Assembly (NCBI RefSeq): GCF_050271975.1
Contig: NZ_CP189850.1
Coordinates: 1,488,001-1,552,000 of the forward strand
From: Litorimonas sp947503715
Lineage (GTDB): Bacteria; Pseudomonadota; Alphaproteobacteria; Caulobacterales; Maricaulaceae
Direction: 5' to 3'
Length of the DNA stretch: 64,000 nucleotides
Below, one piece after another: positions 1 to 7,472 of this stretch. The notes beneath the pieces are model-generated. The model was not told the DNA's origin and did no database searches. It was given only the letters and a program-made list of their open reading frames with translations. Numbering within the stretch: the first letter of the stretch is position 1; each line of letters starts with the position of its first letter. A program made the position numbers and the translations under genes.

Positions 1-129
1 ATGGTTGATAATCACGCCGCCCGCACGTCTGATCAGGATCAAAAACCCGGAAAACACGGTTGGATTAGCAAAGTCGTCATCATCGCGATTTTTTTCGGAA
101 TCATTGCGGCGCTGGTATTGCTGACCTAG
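1..129 (+). CDS. small single-pass membrane protein (42 aa as seen, possibly 5' partial)
   Basis: An open frame begins with ATG at the first base of the window and ends at a TAG at 127-129. The product is 42 residues: a charged, hydrophilic N-terminal half (about residues 1-20) followed by one strongly hydrophobic helix to the C-terminus, as in small tail-anchored membrane proteins. The gene could begin upstream of the window, so the start is not certain. It is convergent with the probable anti-sigma gene and overlaps its 3' end by 4 bp. I do not recognise a family, and no function is claimed. Confidence 0.5.
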   Translation: MVDNHAARTSDQDQKPGKHGWISKVVIIAIFFGIIAALVLLT

Positions 130-443
130 CTATCTTCCTCAGTCGGTGTCTCTTCGACCCAGGCATAAAGATCTGAGAATCCGACAGTCTGCGCCAAATC
201 TTCCCATTCCGCAGCGGCAACTAACTCAGCCTCCGTCTCAACAGGTGCCTGGTTAAACGGTTGGATGACTAGGAAAGCCGCAATCGCCATGGTGGCGATA
301 CTCCCAACCGCCCACCTAGATCGACGGGACGGCGCGTCATTGGCGGGCGTCATAGTTTGCGCCGCTGATAAAATAGAATCAGATAGGCTGCCGCGCGGCG
401 CGGGCGCTTTGTTCTCTGCAAGCATGTTTTCAAGATCGGTCAT
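126..443 (-). CDS. putative single-pass anti-sigma factor or sigma-associated membrane protein (105 aa)
   Basis: The 105-residue product has a short N-terminal cytoplasmic part, one transmembrane helix around residues 45-62 (after SRRSRW), and an acidic C-terminal periplasmic tail. Its start codon overlaps the stop of the upstream sigma factor gene by 4 bp (ATGA), so translation is coupled. This order, with the sigma factor first and a small membrane protein second, is typical of ECF sigma/anti-sigma pairs, so an anti-sigma role is inferred from context. No zinc-binding HxxxCxxC anti-sigma motif is visible and the cytoplasmic part is short, so the family is not recognised. Confidence 0.55.
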   Translation of the reverse strand: MTDLENMLAENKAPAPRGSLSDSILSAAQTMTPANDAPSRRSRWAVGSIATMAIAAFLVIQPFNQAPVETEAELVAAAEWEDLAQTVGFSDLYAWVEETPTEEDS

Positions 444-1048
444 AATGCGAGACTTTCCTTGCCAGTCATCAATTCGGATTTCAATTTCACTTTCGCCCGA
501 GAGAGCAAGCTCTCATAGGCCTTTTCACTCACGCCCATTGCCGCAGATCCTTCCGCTTGGCTGACCTGCTGATAAAAGGACAAGACCAGTGCTGCCCGTT
601 GGCGTTCAGGCAAGCGCATCATGGCGCTCTGCACGGCATTGGCCGTATCGCTGCGAACCAATTCCAGATCGGGACGCGGCGTCAGGTCAATCTGCTCCGG
701 AACTTCATCGGTGTAAATCGGGCGCTTCCGCCGTTTCTCGTCAATACAAATCCGGGTCGCAACACGGCGTAACCACGTCAGAATAGTCGCGTTACCGCTC
801 GCGTCCCAACTCGGGGCCGTTTGCCAGAACCGAAGGAACGTCTCTTGGGAGACATCTTCGGCCAAGGCCCGGTCACCGGACATATGCCAGGCCAGACCGT
901 GAATCCGGTCGAGATGGCGATCCATCAGGGCCTTTAATGCGGAAGGCTCTCCCGCCCGTAATCCGGGCAGGAGGTCGATATCTTGGTCAGGGGACAGAGA
1001 ATTATCCTCTGCGCTTGCCCTTACGGCCCTTGCGCTTTCCGCCTTCAC
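440..1048 (-). CDS. ECF-type RNA polymerase sigma factor
   Basis: This is a sigma-70 family protein of the ECF (group 4) type, about 200 residues. Region 2 is visible around residues 40-80 (DRHLDRIHGLAWHM, then ALAEDVSQETFLRFWQ). Region 4 lies near residues 140-190 (RLPERQRAALVLSFYQ, then a helix-turn-helix with MGVSEKAYESLLSRAKVKLK). The longest frame begins with GTG at 1048 and overlaps the upstream EF-hand gene by 47 bp in another frame. AAGG abuts that GTG too closely to be a good ribosome site, so the true start may lie a few codons inside. It forms a unit with the EF-hand gene upstream and the small membrane protein downstream, probably its anti-sigma factor. Confidence 0.88.
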   Translation of the reverse strand: MKAESARAVRASAEDNSLSPDQDIDLLPGLRAGEPSALKALMDRHLDRIHGLAWHMSGDRALAEDVSQETFLRFWQTAPSWDASGNATILTWLRRVATRICIDEKRRKRPIYTDEVPEQIDLTPRPDLELVRSDTANAVQSAMMRLPERQRAALVLSFYQQVSQAEGSAAMGVSEKAYESLLSRAKVKLKSELMTGKESLAL

Positions 1049-1661
1049 CTTGGGTCAGGACGCCGTCACCATTAGCATCCATGCGGGCAAAGAGTTGCTC
1101 CGTGACCGCCATATGCTCTGCGCGGCTGACGAAACCGTCACCATCGGCATCTGGGGTTGGGCGCTTGGCGCGTTTGCCGTCGCGTTTACGATCTTCGCGC
1201 TTTTCACCACGCTCGGATTTGCGCGCATCGCGCTCTGCTTTACGCTCGGCTTTTGCGACTTCCCGTTCGGCTTCACTCAGCTCGCCATCAACATTTGTGT
1301 CATAGCGTTCGAGCATCTCGGCCTTTTTCTCATCGCGACGCTCAGTCCGCTTTTCGCGCTTGGCGTCTTTGGCGGCGTCAACCTCATCGCGGGTAATGGC
1401 GCCGTCGCCATTCAAATCAGCGCGATCAAAGCGTGCGTCTTCTCGGGCGTCGCGGCGGGCCTCATGCAGGCCTTTGAGTTCGTCCTTGGACAGAAGCTCG
1501 TCGCCATTGACGTCGGCCAGCGTGAAGTTCTGAGAGGCGATAGATGTAAATTCGGCCAATGTGACTTGACCATCAGCGTTCAGGTCAGCTTTCGGACCGG
1601 CCGCCATGAGGGCGGTTGCCGATACACCAAGGATCGCTGTTGCGAGTAAAATGCGTTTCAT
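1002..1661 (-). CDS. secreted EF-hand protein, highly charged (219 aa)
   Basis: A signal peptide at residues 1-20 ends in an AxA-type site (LMAAG). Several EF-hand calcium-binding loops follow: DLNADGQVTLAEF, DVNGDELLSKDEL, DLNGDGAITRDEV, DTNVDGELSEAER, DADGDGFVSRAEH and DANGDGVLTQGEG. Between them are long Lys/Arg/Glu-rich helical linkers (about residues 100-165) and a basic C-terminus. GGAGA lies upstream of the ATG at 1661. It is the first gene of a unit with the ECF sigma factor and probable anti-sigma factor. A periplasmic calcium or metal sensor linked to the sigma factor is possible, but that is inference from position only. Confidence 0.85.
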   Translation of the reverse strand: MKRILLATAILGVSATALMAAGPKADLNADGQVTLAEFTSIASQNFTLADVNGDELLSKDELKGLHEARRDAREDARFDRADLNGDGAITRDEVDAAKDAKREKRTERRDEKKAEMLERYDTNVDGELSEAEREVAKAERKAERDARKSERGEKREDRKRDGKRAKRPTPDADGDGFVSRAEHMAVTEQLFARMDANGDGVLTQGEGGKRKGRKGKRRG

Positions 1662-1737
1662 AAGAGGTCTCCATTGTGGTCTCTACAACAACACACGGAT
1701 GAACTCGCAAAATCCTTCGCGGATTTATGAAATTATT

Positions 1738-2451
1738 TTACGCGACTGCAGCACGGTCCGCACAATCCCGCATTTGTGTCAGAAGTCGCGTCTCAATATG
1801 CAGGTCATCCGAATGACCCGCATAGGGTGGCGGGGCACCCAAATGTTCGCGGACAGTGTCGGACAGCATGAGCGCGGTTTCAACGGCATCGCATTTTTCG
1901 CCGACGGAAAGCGTGAGCGGATCAAATTTCGGAGCGCGGGCACGCACGGCATCCAACATCCAGAAGGCGCGCATAAATCCATCGCTCTGCGTGTCATAAG
2001 ACATGAGGGCAACATCAGACGCCGCGGCCAAGCGGACATGGGCGGGCGTGCATCCCGCTTCCGGCACAACAAAGACCCAGTCGTAAGAGAGGGAGAGAGC
2101 TGCCAATAATCCCAGCGCGTCTTCGAGTGATTGTGTCCCAACCGCGCCAGCCGTGAAATGTTCATTCGACGTGACATATAAGGCGTCGCGCAATTGGGCT
2201 TTGCCCTGTGCAACATCTGTAAGTGTCCGTGCGTGAACGATGCCAGCCTGCTGTAAAAGCTGTCCATTCACCGCGTCGAGGATTAAAACTGTCTCGCCAG
2301 AGCTTGCGGCTTTGCGACCCAATTGGATTGCCAGTCGACGCACAGTCTGTGCGTCTCCACTCGCAGACAGCAGGCTAATTAGACGACAGGCGGGTTCATA
2401 GCCGCCCGACTTTGTTTGCACACGTTTTTGAGTTGGGGACGCCATGAGCAC
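1738..2451 (-). CDS. MinD/ParA-like protein lacking a Walker A motif
   Basis: The 237-residue product has the layout of a MinD/ParA-family deviant P-loop ATPase: an opening strand (RLISLLSA), a segment like the A-prime region (GETVLILDAVNGQLLQQAGI), a part resembling the LxDVLxG region (TLTDVAQGKAQLRDALY), and a strand with YDWVFVVPEAG. The place where KGGVGKS should be reads SASGDAQTVR, so ATP binding by the canonical loop is unlikely. It may be a degenerate regulator of the flagellar-number or septum-positioning type. The start is at 2451 (MLM) or two codons further in (MASP). It stands alone between the EF-hand unit and the SDR. Confidence 0.55.
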   Translation of the reverse strand: MLMASPTQKRVQTKSGGYEPACRLISLLSASGDAQTVRRLAIQLGRKAASSGETVLILDAVNGQLLQQAGIVHARTLTDVAQGKAQLRDALYVTSNEHFTAGAVGTQSLEDALGLLAALSLSYDWVFVVPEAGCTPAHVRLAAASDVALMSYDTQSDGFMRAFWMLDAVRARAPKFDPLTLSVGEKCDAVETALMLSDTVREHLGAPPPYAGHSDDLHIETRLLTQMRDCADRAAVA

Positions 2452-2575
2452 CCTTTCGCATTCACCAAAACCATCTGGGGCTTTTGCCCTCTATGATGAT
2501 GTGCATAAGGCAAACGCGCTAAGGCTTTGCCAAGAGGCGTGGTAAATACGAGTTAAGAGATGCGGTAACGCGGCG

Positions 2576-3574
2576 TTAAGTTCCGCGCAGGTTCACGGCT
2601 TTAACGGTGGGGTTCCGCCCGCCGAGCATGGCAATTTGAGTCTGGGCACTCACCTCATTGATTTTGACCTGCGGTTTGTTGCCGGGATGCACGGCAACGC
2701 GGAGCGGGCGCTGGTCCATCGGCTCGGAGAGAACGTCAGCAATTGCATGCGGAATATCCATCGGGTCAGCGGAACGCCCACTGCCGTCTTCTTGTCCCAT
2801 GCGGGCAACGGCTTGCGGATAGGCCTCAAGTCGACTCTTCGGTGAACGGGTTTTTAGCATCGTATTATAACGATTGCGGTTCTTCCAAATATCGGTGGGA
2901 TAGCCGCCGGGTTGGATGATCGTCACGCCAATGCCTTGCGGGGCGAGCTCATAGGCATATTGCTCGCTGGCGGCTTCCAGCGCGAATTTCGTTGGCGAAT
3001 AATTCCCCGCAGTCGGCAGGATCACGCGCCCAAGTTGGGAGGAGATATTGACGATATGGCCGGACCCCTGTTTCCGCATGGCGGGCAGAACGGCACGGGT
3101 CATGCGCTGTGGGCCGAAGACATTTGTATCGAAGGCAAGTTGTGTGGCCTCCATATCCTGCAACTCGATGGGGCCTGTAATGCCGATGCCCGCATTATTG
3201 ACGAGAACATCCAGCGTACCACCTGTGGCGTTCAGGACTTTCTGAACGCCGCGTTTAACTTGTTTGTCGGATAAGACGTCGATTTCGACAACGGTAATGT
3301 CCAAGCCGTCCTTATCAGCCAAAGCTTCCAATTCACGAGCCTCATCACGCGGGACGTTCCGCATGGAGGCAAAGACAGTTGCGCCGAGGCGGGCAAAATG
3401 CTCCGCGCTCAAGCGGCCAAAACCGGAGGATGTGCCCGTGATGAGAATGGATTGTCCCGTCAGGTCCGGGGCTACTTTTGAGGCATCCTGCGCCCAGACG
3501 CGCGTGGCGTCAAAACTTGCAACGCCCAATGCGGCGGTTGCGGTGAGAAGTTGACGGCGGTCGAGGTCAGACAT
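2576..3574 (-). CDS. Tat-exported short-chain dehydrogenase/reductase
   Basis: The 332-residue product opens with a twin-arginine leader (DRRQLLTATAALGVASF, ending near VWAQ). The SDR fold follows: nucleotide-binding TGTSSGFG (about residues 46-53), NNAG (near 126), the catalytic serine region NISSQLG, and YSPTK (the YxxxK catalytic pair). It should be a classical NAD(P)(H)-dependent oxidoreductase; the substrate cannot be told. The Tat leader is unusual because the periplasm lacks free NAD(P)H, so the protein would have to carry its cofactor through the Tat system. The tyrosinase gene is transcribed divergently, 152 bp away. Confidence 0.85.
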   Translation of the reverse strand: MSDLDRRQLLTATAALGVASFDATRVWAQDASKVAPDLTGQSILITGTSSGFGRLSAEHFARLGATVFASMRNVPRDEARELEALADKDGLDITVVEIDVLSDKQVKRGVQKVLNATGGTLDVLVNNAGIGITGPIELQDMEATQLAFDTNVFGPQRMTRAVLPAMRKQGSGHIVNISSQLGRVILPTAGNYSPTKFALEAASEQYAYELAPQGIGVTIIQPGGYPTDIWKNRNRYNTMLKTRSPKSRLEAYPQAVARMGQEDGSGRSADPMDIPHAIADVLSEPMDQRPLRVAVHPGNKPQVKINEVSAQTQIAMLGGRNPTVKAVNLRGT

Positions 3575-3726
3575 GGGAAACTCCTTGCGATGATTGCAGT
3601 AGTTACGGCTGTATCACGGCTTTCGTTCGCAGGAAAAGTGACGGTCCGGCAATCTTAATTATTTAAATGCGCGTTCGACTCATCCGTGCTATTGGGGATT
3701 CTACTAGCTAAACATGGAGGGCGCTC

Positions 3727-5208
3727 ATGGCTGGAATCAGACAAGATATTGCTAAATTAGTGGCAGAGGAGGGCGATTGGCCTAAGACTTTGCTATGGTA
3801 TGCGAAAGCCGTTGCGGCATTACGGGAGCGAAAATTCGCGGACCGAACAAGTTGGTATTATTTGGGGGCCATTCATGGCTGCAATCTATCGGGCTGGAAA
3901 GCACAGGGTATAGTTGACGGTGCGGGCGACCCGCCTGAGCCTAGCGAATACGCGAAGATGTTTGATCAATGTCAGCATGCCGGTTGGTATTTCCTTCCGT
4001 GGCATCGCGGCTATGTCTGGTCTTTCGAGACTATTCTGGGGGATTGGATCGTCAAGAATGGAGGTCCGTCCGATTGGGCGCTGCCCTATTGGAATTATCT
4101 AAATGCCGATTTGGAAACATCGCGCGATATTCCGACGATGTTTTTGGAAGAAAACTTACCCGACGGCACGCCGAATGCGCTTTCACAGGCATTACGCGGG
4201 CCCGCGACAAGATTGGGGCCGCAAAGTTGGATTCACAATGATATTACGCTCGATGCGCAAGAGGATTTTCATACGTTCACCTCCGATTCTGCGACGAAGG
4301 CATATGGTGGCGGTCAAACAGATTTTGCGCATTTCGCGAGTGCAACGGGGGCTGTAGAGGCCAATCCCCACAACTATGTTCATGTGATGGTCGGCGGACC
4401 CGGCAGTGTAAATGGCTGGATGTATGATCCGGAATTTGCAGGGTTAGACCCGATTTTTTGGATGCATCATTGTAATGTAGACAGACTCTGGGCGGCATGG
4501 CTGACCTCTGATGAGAATGTTCAGGAAACCGGATCGGCTTGGATGAACGGACCGAATATACGGCAATTCATGATGCCAGACGCAGCAGGCGTATTGAGCG
4601 TTTTTACACCGGAACAGACCTTGCCGGGTGGGGACTTAGCCCCAACCTATGATAATCTAACCGACGGGACGGGCATCTCTCCGACCCGGATGAATAAGAC
4701 GATGGCTGCTATGACCGAAGATACAAAACGTAAACCCTCCGTCGATCTCCTTGGTGCGAATACCGGCATTTTCCGCGTGTCGGCCACACCTGTTGAGTCC
4801 GTCATACGCTTGGATATTGGCGGACGTGAAACGGCCATGAAGAATATGGTCTTGGAAAAGTCTGTTAGCCGCCAAGCGCCGCACCGCGTTTATTTAAATG
4901 CAGAAGGCATCAAAGGGTCGAGACCAAGCGGCGTTCTCTCCGTTGATATCCTCGGTGAGAAAGACGGGCAGGATGTGAAGCTCGGAACAGAATCTCTCGC
5001 CCTGTTTGGTTTGGCAAAAGCGTCTGATGAAAACGGCCCGCATGCCGGCGGCGGTATGACGGAGAGTATTGAGATCACAAAACTCCTCCGGGCGGCGGGC
5101 TATGACCTGTCGAAAGGGGCGTCTCAATTGAAGGTCCGCCTTCATAATACAGACCACGAAGCGGGTGAAATTACGGTCGACCGTCTTAGCGTCTATGTTT
5201 CGGACTAA
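3727..5208 (+). CDS. tyrosinase / type-3 copper oxidase (493 aa)
   Basis: A binuclear copper enzyme of the tyrosinase (common central domain) family, expected to oxidise phenols to o-quinones with O2. All six histidines can be placed. CuA: His50 (AIHG), His84 (QCQHAG) and His93 (LPWHRGYVW). CuB: His215 (PHNYVH), His219 and His247/248 (FWMHHCNVDRLW). After residue 330 comes a C-terminal beta-rich domain of the sort found behind plant and bacterial polyphenol oxidases, which may cover the active site. There is no signal peptide, so the protein is probably cytoplasmic. GGAGGG lies upstream of the ATG. The 3' end overlaps the DUF2182 gene, suggesting the two are made together. Confidence 0.9.
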   Translation: MAGIRQDIAKLVAEEGDWPKTLLWYAKAVAALRERKFADRTSWYYLGAIHGCNLSGWKAQGIVDGAGDPPEPSEYAKMFDQCQHAGWYFLPWHRGYVWSFETILGDWIVKNGGPSDWALPYWNYLNADLETSRDIPTMFLEENLPDGTPNALSQALRGPATRLGPQSWIHNDITLDAQEDFHTFTSDSATKAYGGGQTDFAHFASATGAVEANPHNYVHVMVGGPGSVNGWMYDPEFAGLDPIFWMHHCNVDRLWAAWLTSDENVQETGSAWMNGPNIRQFMMPDAAGVLSVFTPEQTLPGGDLAPTYDNLTDGTGISPTRMNKTMAAMTEDTKRKPSVDLLGANTGIFRVSATPVESVIRLDIGGRETAMKNMVLEKSVSRQAPHRVYLNAEGIKGSRPSGVLSVDILGEKDGQDVKLGTESLALFGLAKASDENGPHAGGGMTESIEITKLLRAAGYDLSKGASQLKVRLHNTDHEAGEITVDRLSVYVSD

Positions 5209-5953
5209 ACGGGGGTACTTCCCGCTCCTAACAGGTATCAGTGCGGTTTTGTTTAGCCTCATCGCGCTGGCGCCCTCACAAATGACGATGGTCGGTCTGT
5301 GCGGCAAAGTTGATCCCGCTTTGCTATGGCAGATATTGCGATTGCAAGTCGCGGTCCTGTCGCCCGTATCAGTCTTCATCGCTTGGGCTCTGATGGTCGG
5401 GGCAATGATGCTGCCGCTCATCGCGCGGGAAATGGATCATGTTCGACAATTGGTGCGGAGGTCAGCTGTGCCCCTCGCGCTTACGGGGTTTGTTCTAGGC
5501 TATCTCTCTATCTGGGTTTTGTCCGGTATTTACAGTCTCCCTCTCGCGCTGGGTCTAACACTCGGTTTTCCATCGGAGAGTGGGGCCAGATATGCGGCTT
5601 TAGGGCTATCAATTCTTCTCGCGCTGGTTTGGAGTGGTTCACCCCTTGCGCAGTTGGCACGAAACCGATGTCATAAACCGGCCCTGATCGGATTTGGCGG
5701 ATTGCGTCCCTTATGGGGCAGCGCAAAGTTTGGTCTGCGTATTGGGGTCTATTGTCACCTGACCTGCTGGCCTTGGATGATTGTTCCGTTTCTTGTGCCG
5801 GACTTCCACGTGACCGCGATGGTGATTGTGACAGTCGTGATTTTTGCAGATCGCATGTCGATCCCGCGCGTGCCCGCCTGGCAATGGCCACCTGTCTTCG
5901 AGGCCTTTGCTAGTGCTTGGCCGTTTCGCTCGACCCCGCAATTAGGGCGTTAA
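5195..5953 (+). CDS. DUF2182 family multi-pass membrane protein
   Basis: A polytopic membrane protein of about 252 residues. The segment WALMVGAMMLPLI matches the signature of the DUF2182 family (predicted metal-binding integral membrane proteins). The later block with NRCHK, GVYCHLTCWPWMIVP and FADRMS fits its second conserved half, with Cys and His residues near the membrane. I chose the ATG at 5195, which overlaps the tyrosinase stop by 14 bp; a GTG at 5165 in the same frame would add 10 residues. No clear ribosome site precedes either, so translation probably depends on coupling. The overlap with a copper enzyme suggests a role in copper handling, an inference from context. Confidence 0.72.
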   Translation: MFRTKRGYFPLLTGISAVLFSLIALAPSQMTMVGLCGKVDPALLWQILRLQVAVLSPVSVFIAWALMVGAMMLPLIAREMDHVRQLVRRSAVPLALTGFVLGYLSIWVLSGIYSLPLALGLTLGFPSESGARYAALGLSILLALVWSGSPLAQLARNRCHKPALIGFGGLRPLWGSAKFGLRIGVYCHLTCWPWMIVPFLVPDFHVTAMVIVTVVIFADRMSIPRVPAWQWPPVFEAFASAWPFRSTPQLGR

Positions 5954-7335
5954 TCCGGAACCCAACGATAGAGACTCATGCCGCGCGCGCGTTCATCGAA
6001 CATGAGGGATTTTGCGAGGGGCGGATGCGCGCGTTGGCGGCAATGCTGTCTTTCGCAGAGATAGCAATTAATTCCAATCGGCGCAGGGGTGGGCTCGTCG
6101 AGATTGAAGTCTTTGGAATAACAGAGGCGGGGCGCATAGGAGACATCGCAGCCTAGCGCGATGGCAAGGCGTTGCGCGGGCGCACCGTGCATTTCGCCCG
6201 CGCGTTTCACGGCTTTCGCGATGGAAAAATAAGTTGCGCCGTCAGGTAATTGCACCATTTGAGTGTGCAGCCGTCCGGGGTCGGTAAAACTTTCATGAAT
6301 ATTCCAGATCGGGCACGCTCCGCCTTGGCTCGCGAATGCAAATTTCCCGGCCGAGAAACGTTTTGATACATTCCCCGCAATGTCGATGCGCAGGAAGAAG
6401 AACGGGATACCCCGCGCATCCGGTTTATTTAATGTCGTCAGGCGATGGGCGGCCTGTTCAAAACTTGTCCCGAAACGGTGGGAGAGGAGTTCCACATCAT
6501 AGCGGGTTGCTTCCGCCTCGCGGAGGAACTTTGCATAGGGCATGAGCAGCGCGGCGGCAAAATAATTGGCGAGGGATGTGCGGGCGAGACCCCGCGCTTC
6601 ACGGCCCGTAATCTTGGCGCGATCCAGATGCGCATCGAACATTTCGCGCTGTTCCAGTAATCCGATTTGCACGGCGAGTTGGAAGCGCCGACTGCTCTGA
6701 CTCATGAGTTCGGACAGATGGATCCGTTGATTGTGGCGATCAAACCAGCGCAACATATCCGGCATGACATTGGTCGGCACAATCTGAACGGCCGTGTCGT
6801 GGCGGGATTTCAGACGCTCTGTCAGGGCCGTGCGGGGTTCACTGCGACGTAGCCCAAGCTCTTCACACAGGGCTTCGGCCGTCTCATCAATTTCGGGGAA
6901 ATAATTAGAATTTGATTGAATGAAGTCCCGCACGATATCGACGGCGCGAGGGGAACTATCGTCGGTCGGAGTCGTCATCGTACCTTGCGTTTTTAAAACG
7001 CTCTGAAAAGCCCGCGCGATATTCGGGCTAATCCCGACGACATCTTCGACTTCGTTCTTGGACACGGGCATGTCTCTGAACCGGGGGGCACGCAGAGCCT
7101 CATATGTACTGGCGACGAGTTGCGCGTCTCCTGCGTCGGAAAAGGCGCTTATATCGAAATCATAAACACCCGCCATTTTCAGCAAAACCTTCGCGCTCAT
7201 GGCGCGTTGATTGCGCTCAATGAGGTTCAGATAGGAGGCACTGATCCCGAGGTCTTCCGCCATCCGCGCCTGTGTGAGGCCGAGGGAATTACGGAAACGG
7301 CGGAGTTTCGGGCCAATGAGAAGTTTGTCTGACAT
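5950..7335 (-). CDS. XRE-family regulator with IrrE/ImmA-like and DUF2083 domains (RamB/ScfR type)
   Basis: The 461-residue product begins with a helix-turn-helix of XRE type (residues 8-62: LGLTQARMAEDLGISASYLN, then LIERNQRAMSAKVL). A middle region resembles the ImmA/IrrE (DUF955) domain, with a divergent metal motif (SFEQAAHRL). The C-terminal DUF2083-like domain carries a cysteine-rich stretch (INCYLCERQHCRQRAHPP). This architecture belongs to short-chain acyl-CoA or acetate-responsive regulators such as RamB (glyoxylate genes) and ScfR/PrpR. It is divergent from malate synthase and isocitrate lyase, so control of aceBA is the likely job. Its end overlaps the DUF2182 gene convergently by 4 bp. 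Confidence 0.85.
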   Translation of the reverse strand: MSDKLLIGPKLRRFRNSLGLTQARMAEDLGISASYLNLIERNQRAMSAKVLLKMAGVYDFDISAFSDAGDAQLVASTYEALRAPRFRDMPVSKNEVEDVVGISPNIARAFQSVLKTQGTMTTPTDDSSPRAVDIVRDFIQSNSNYFPEIDETAEALCEELGLRRSEPRTALTERLKSRHDTAVQIVPTNVMPDMLRWFDRHNQRIHLSELMSQSSRRFQLAVQIGLLEQREMFDAHLDRAKITGREARGLARTSLANYFAAALLMPYAKFLREAEATRYDVELLSHRFGTSFEQAAHRLTTLNKPDARGIPFFFLRIDIAGNVSKRFSAGKFAFASQGGACPIWNIHESFTDPGRLHTQMVQLPDGATYFSIAKAVKRAGEMHGAPAQRLAIALGCDVSYAPRLCYSKDFNLDEPTPAPIGINCYLCERQHCRQRAHPPLAKSLMFDERARGMSLYRWVPD

Positions 7336-7341
7336 GCAGTA

Positions 7342-7378
7342 TCTTTACACAATTTACAAAATATATGTCTAGTAAAGA
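7342..7378. promoter_or_regulatory. inverted repeat in the regulator-aceB intergenic region, candidate operator
   Basis: TCTTTAC (7342-7348) and GTAAAGA (7372-7378) form a perfect 7-bp inverted repeat just upstream of the regulator start, within the 137-bp divergent region. A second TTTAC follows at 7353-7357. The position between a RamB-like regulator and aceB suits an autoregulatory operator that also acts on aceB. The role is inferred. Confidence 0.4.
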
Positions 7379-7472
7379 TTGTTTGTGACAGGCTGACCCG
7401 CTGCGCAGTGCTTAGCTCTGGACTGCCAGTTATGTTTGTTAGCATGAGAGGCTCAAGAAAGGAGCTATCATC

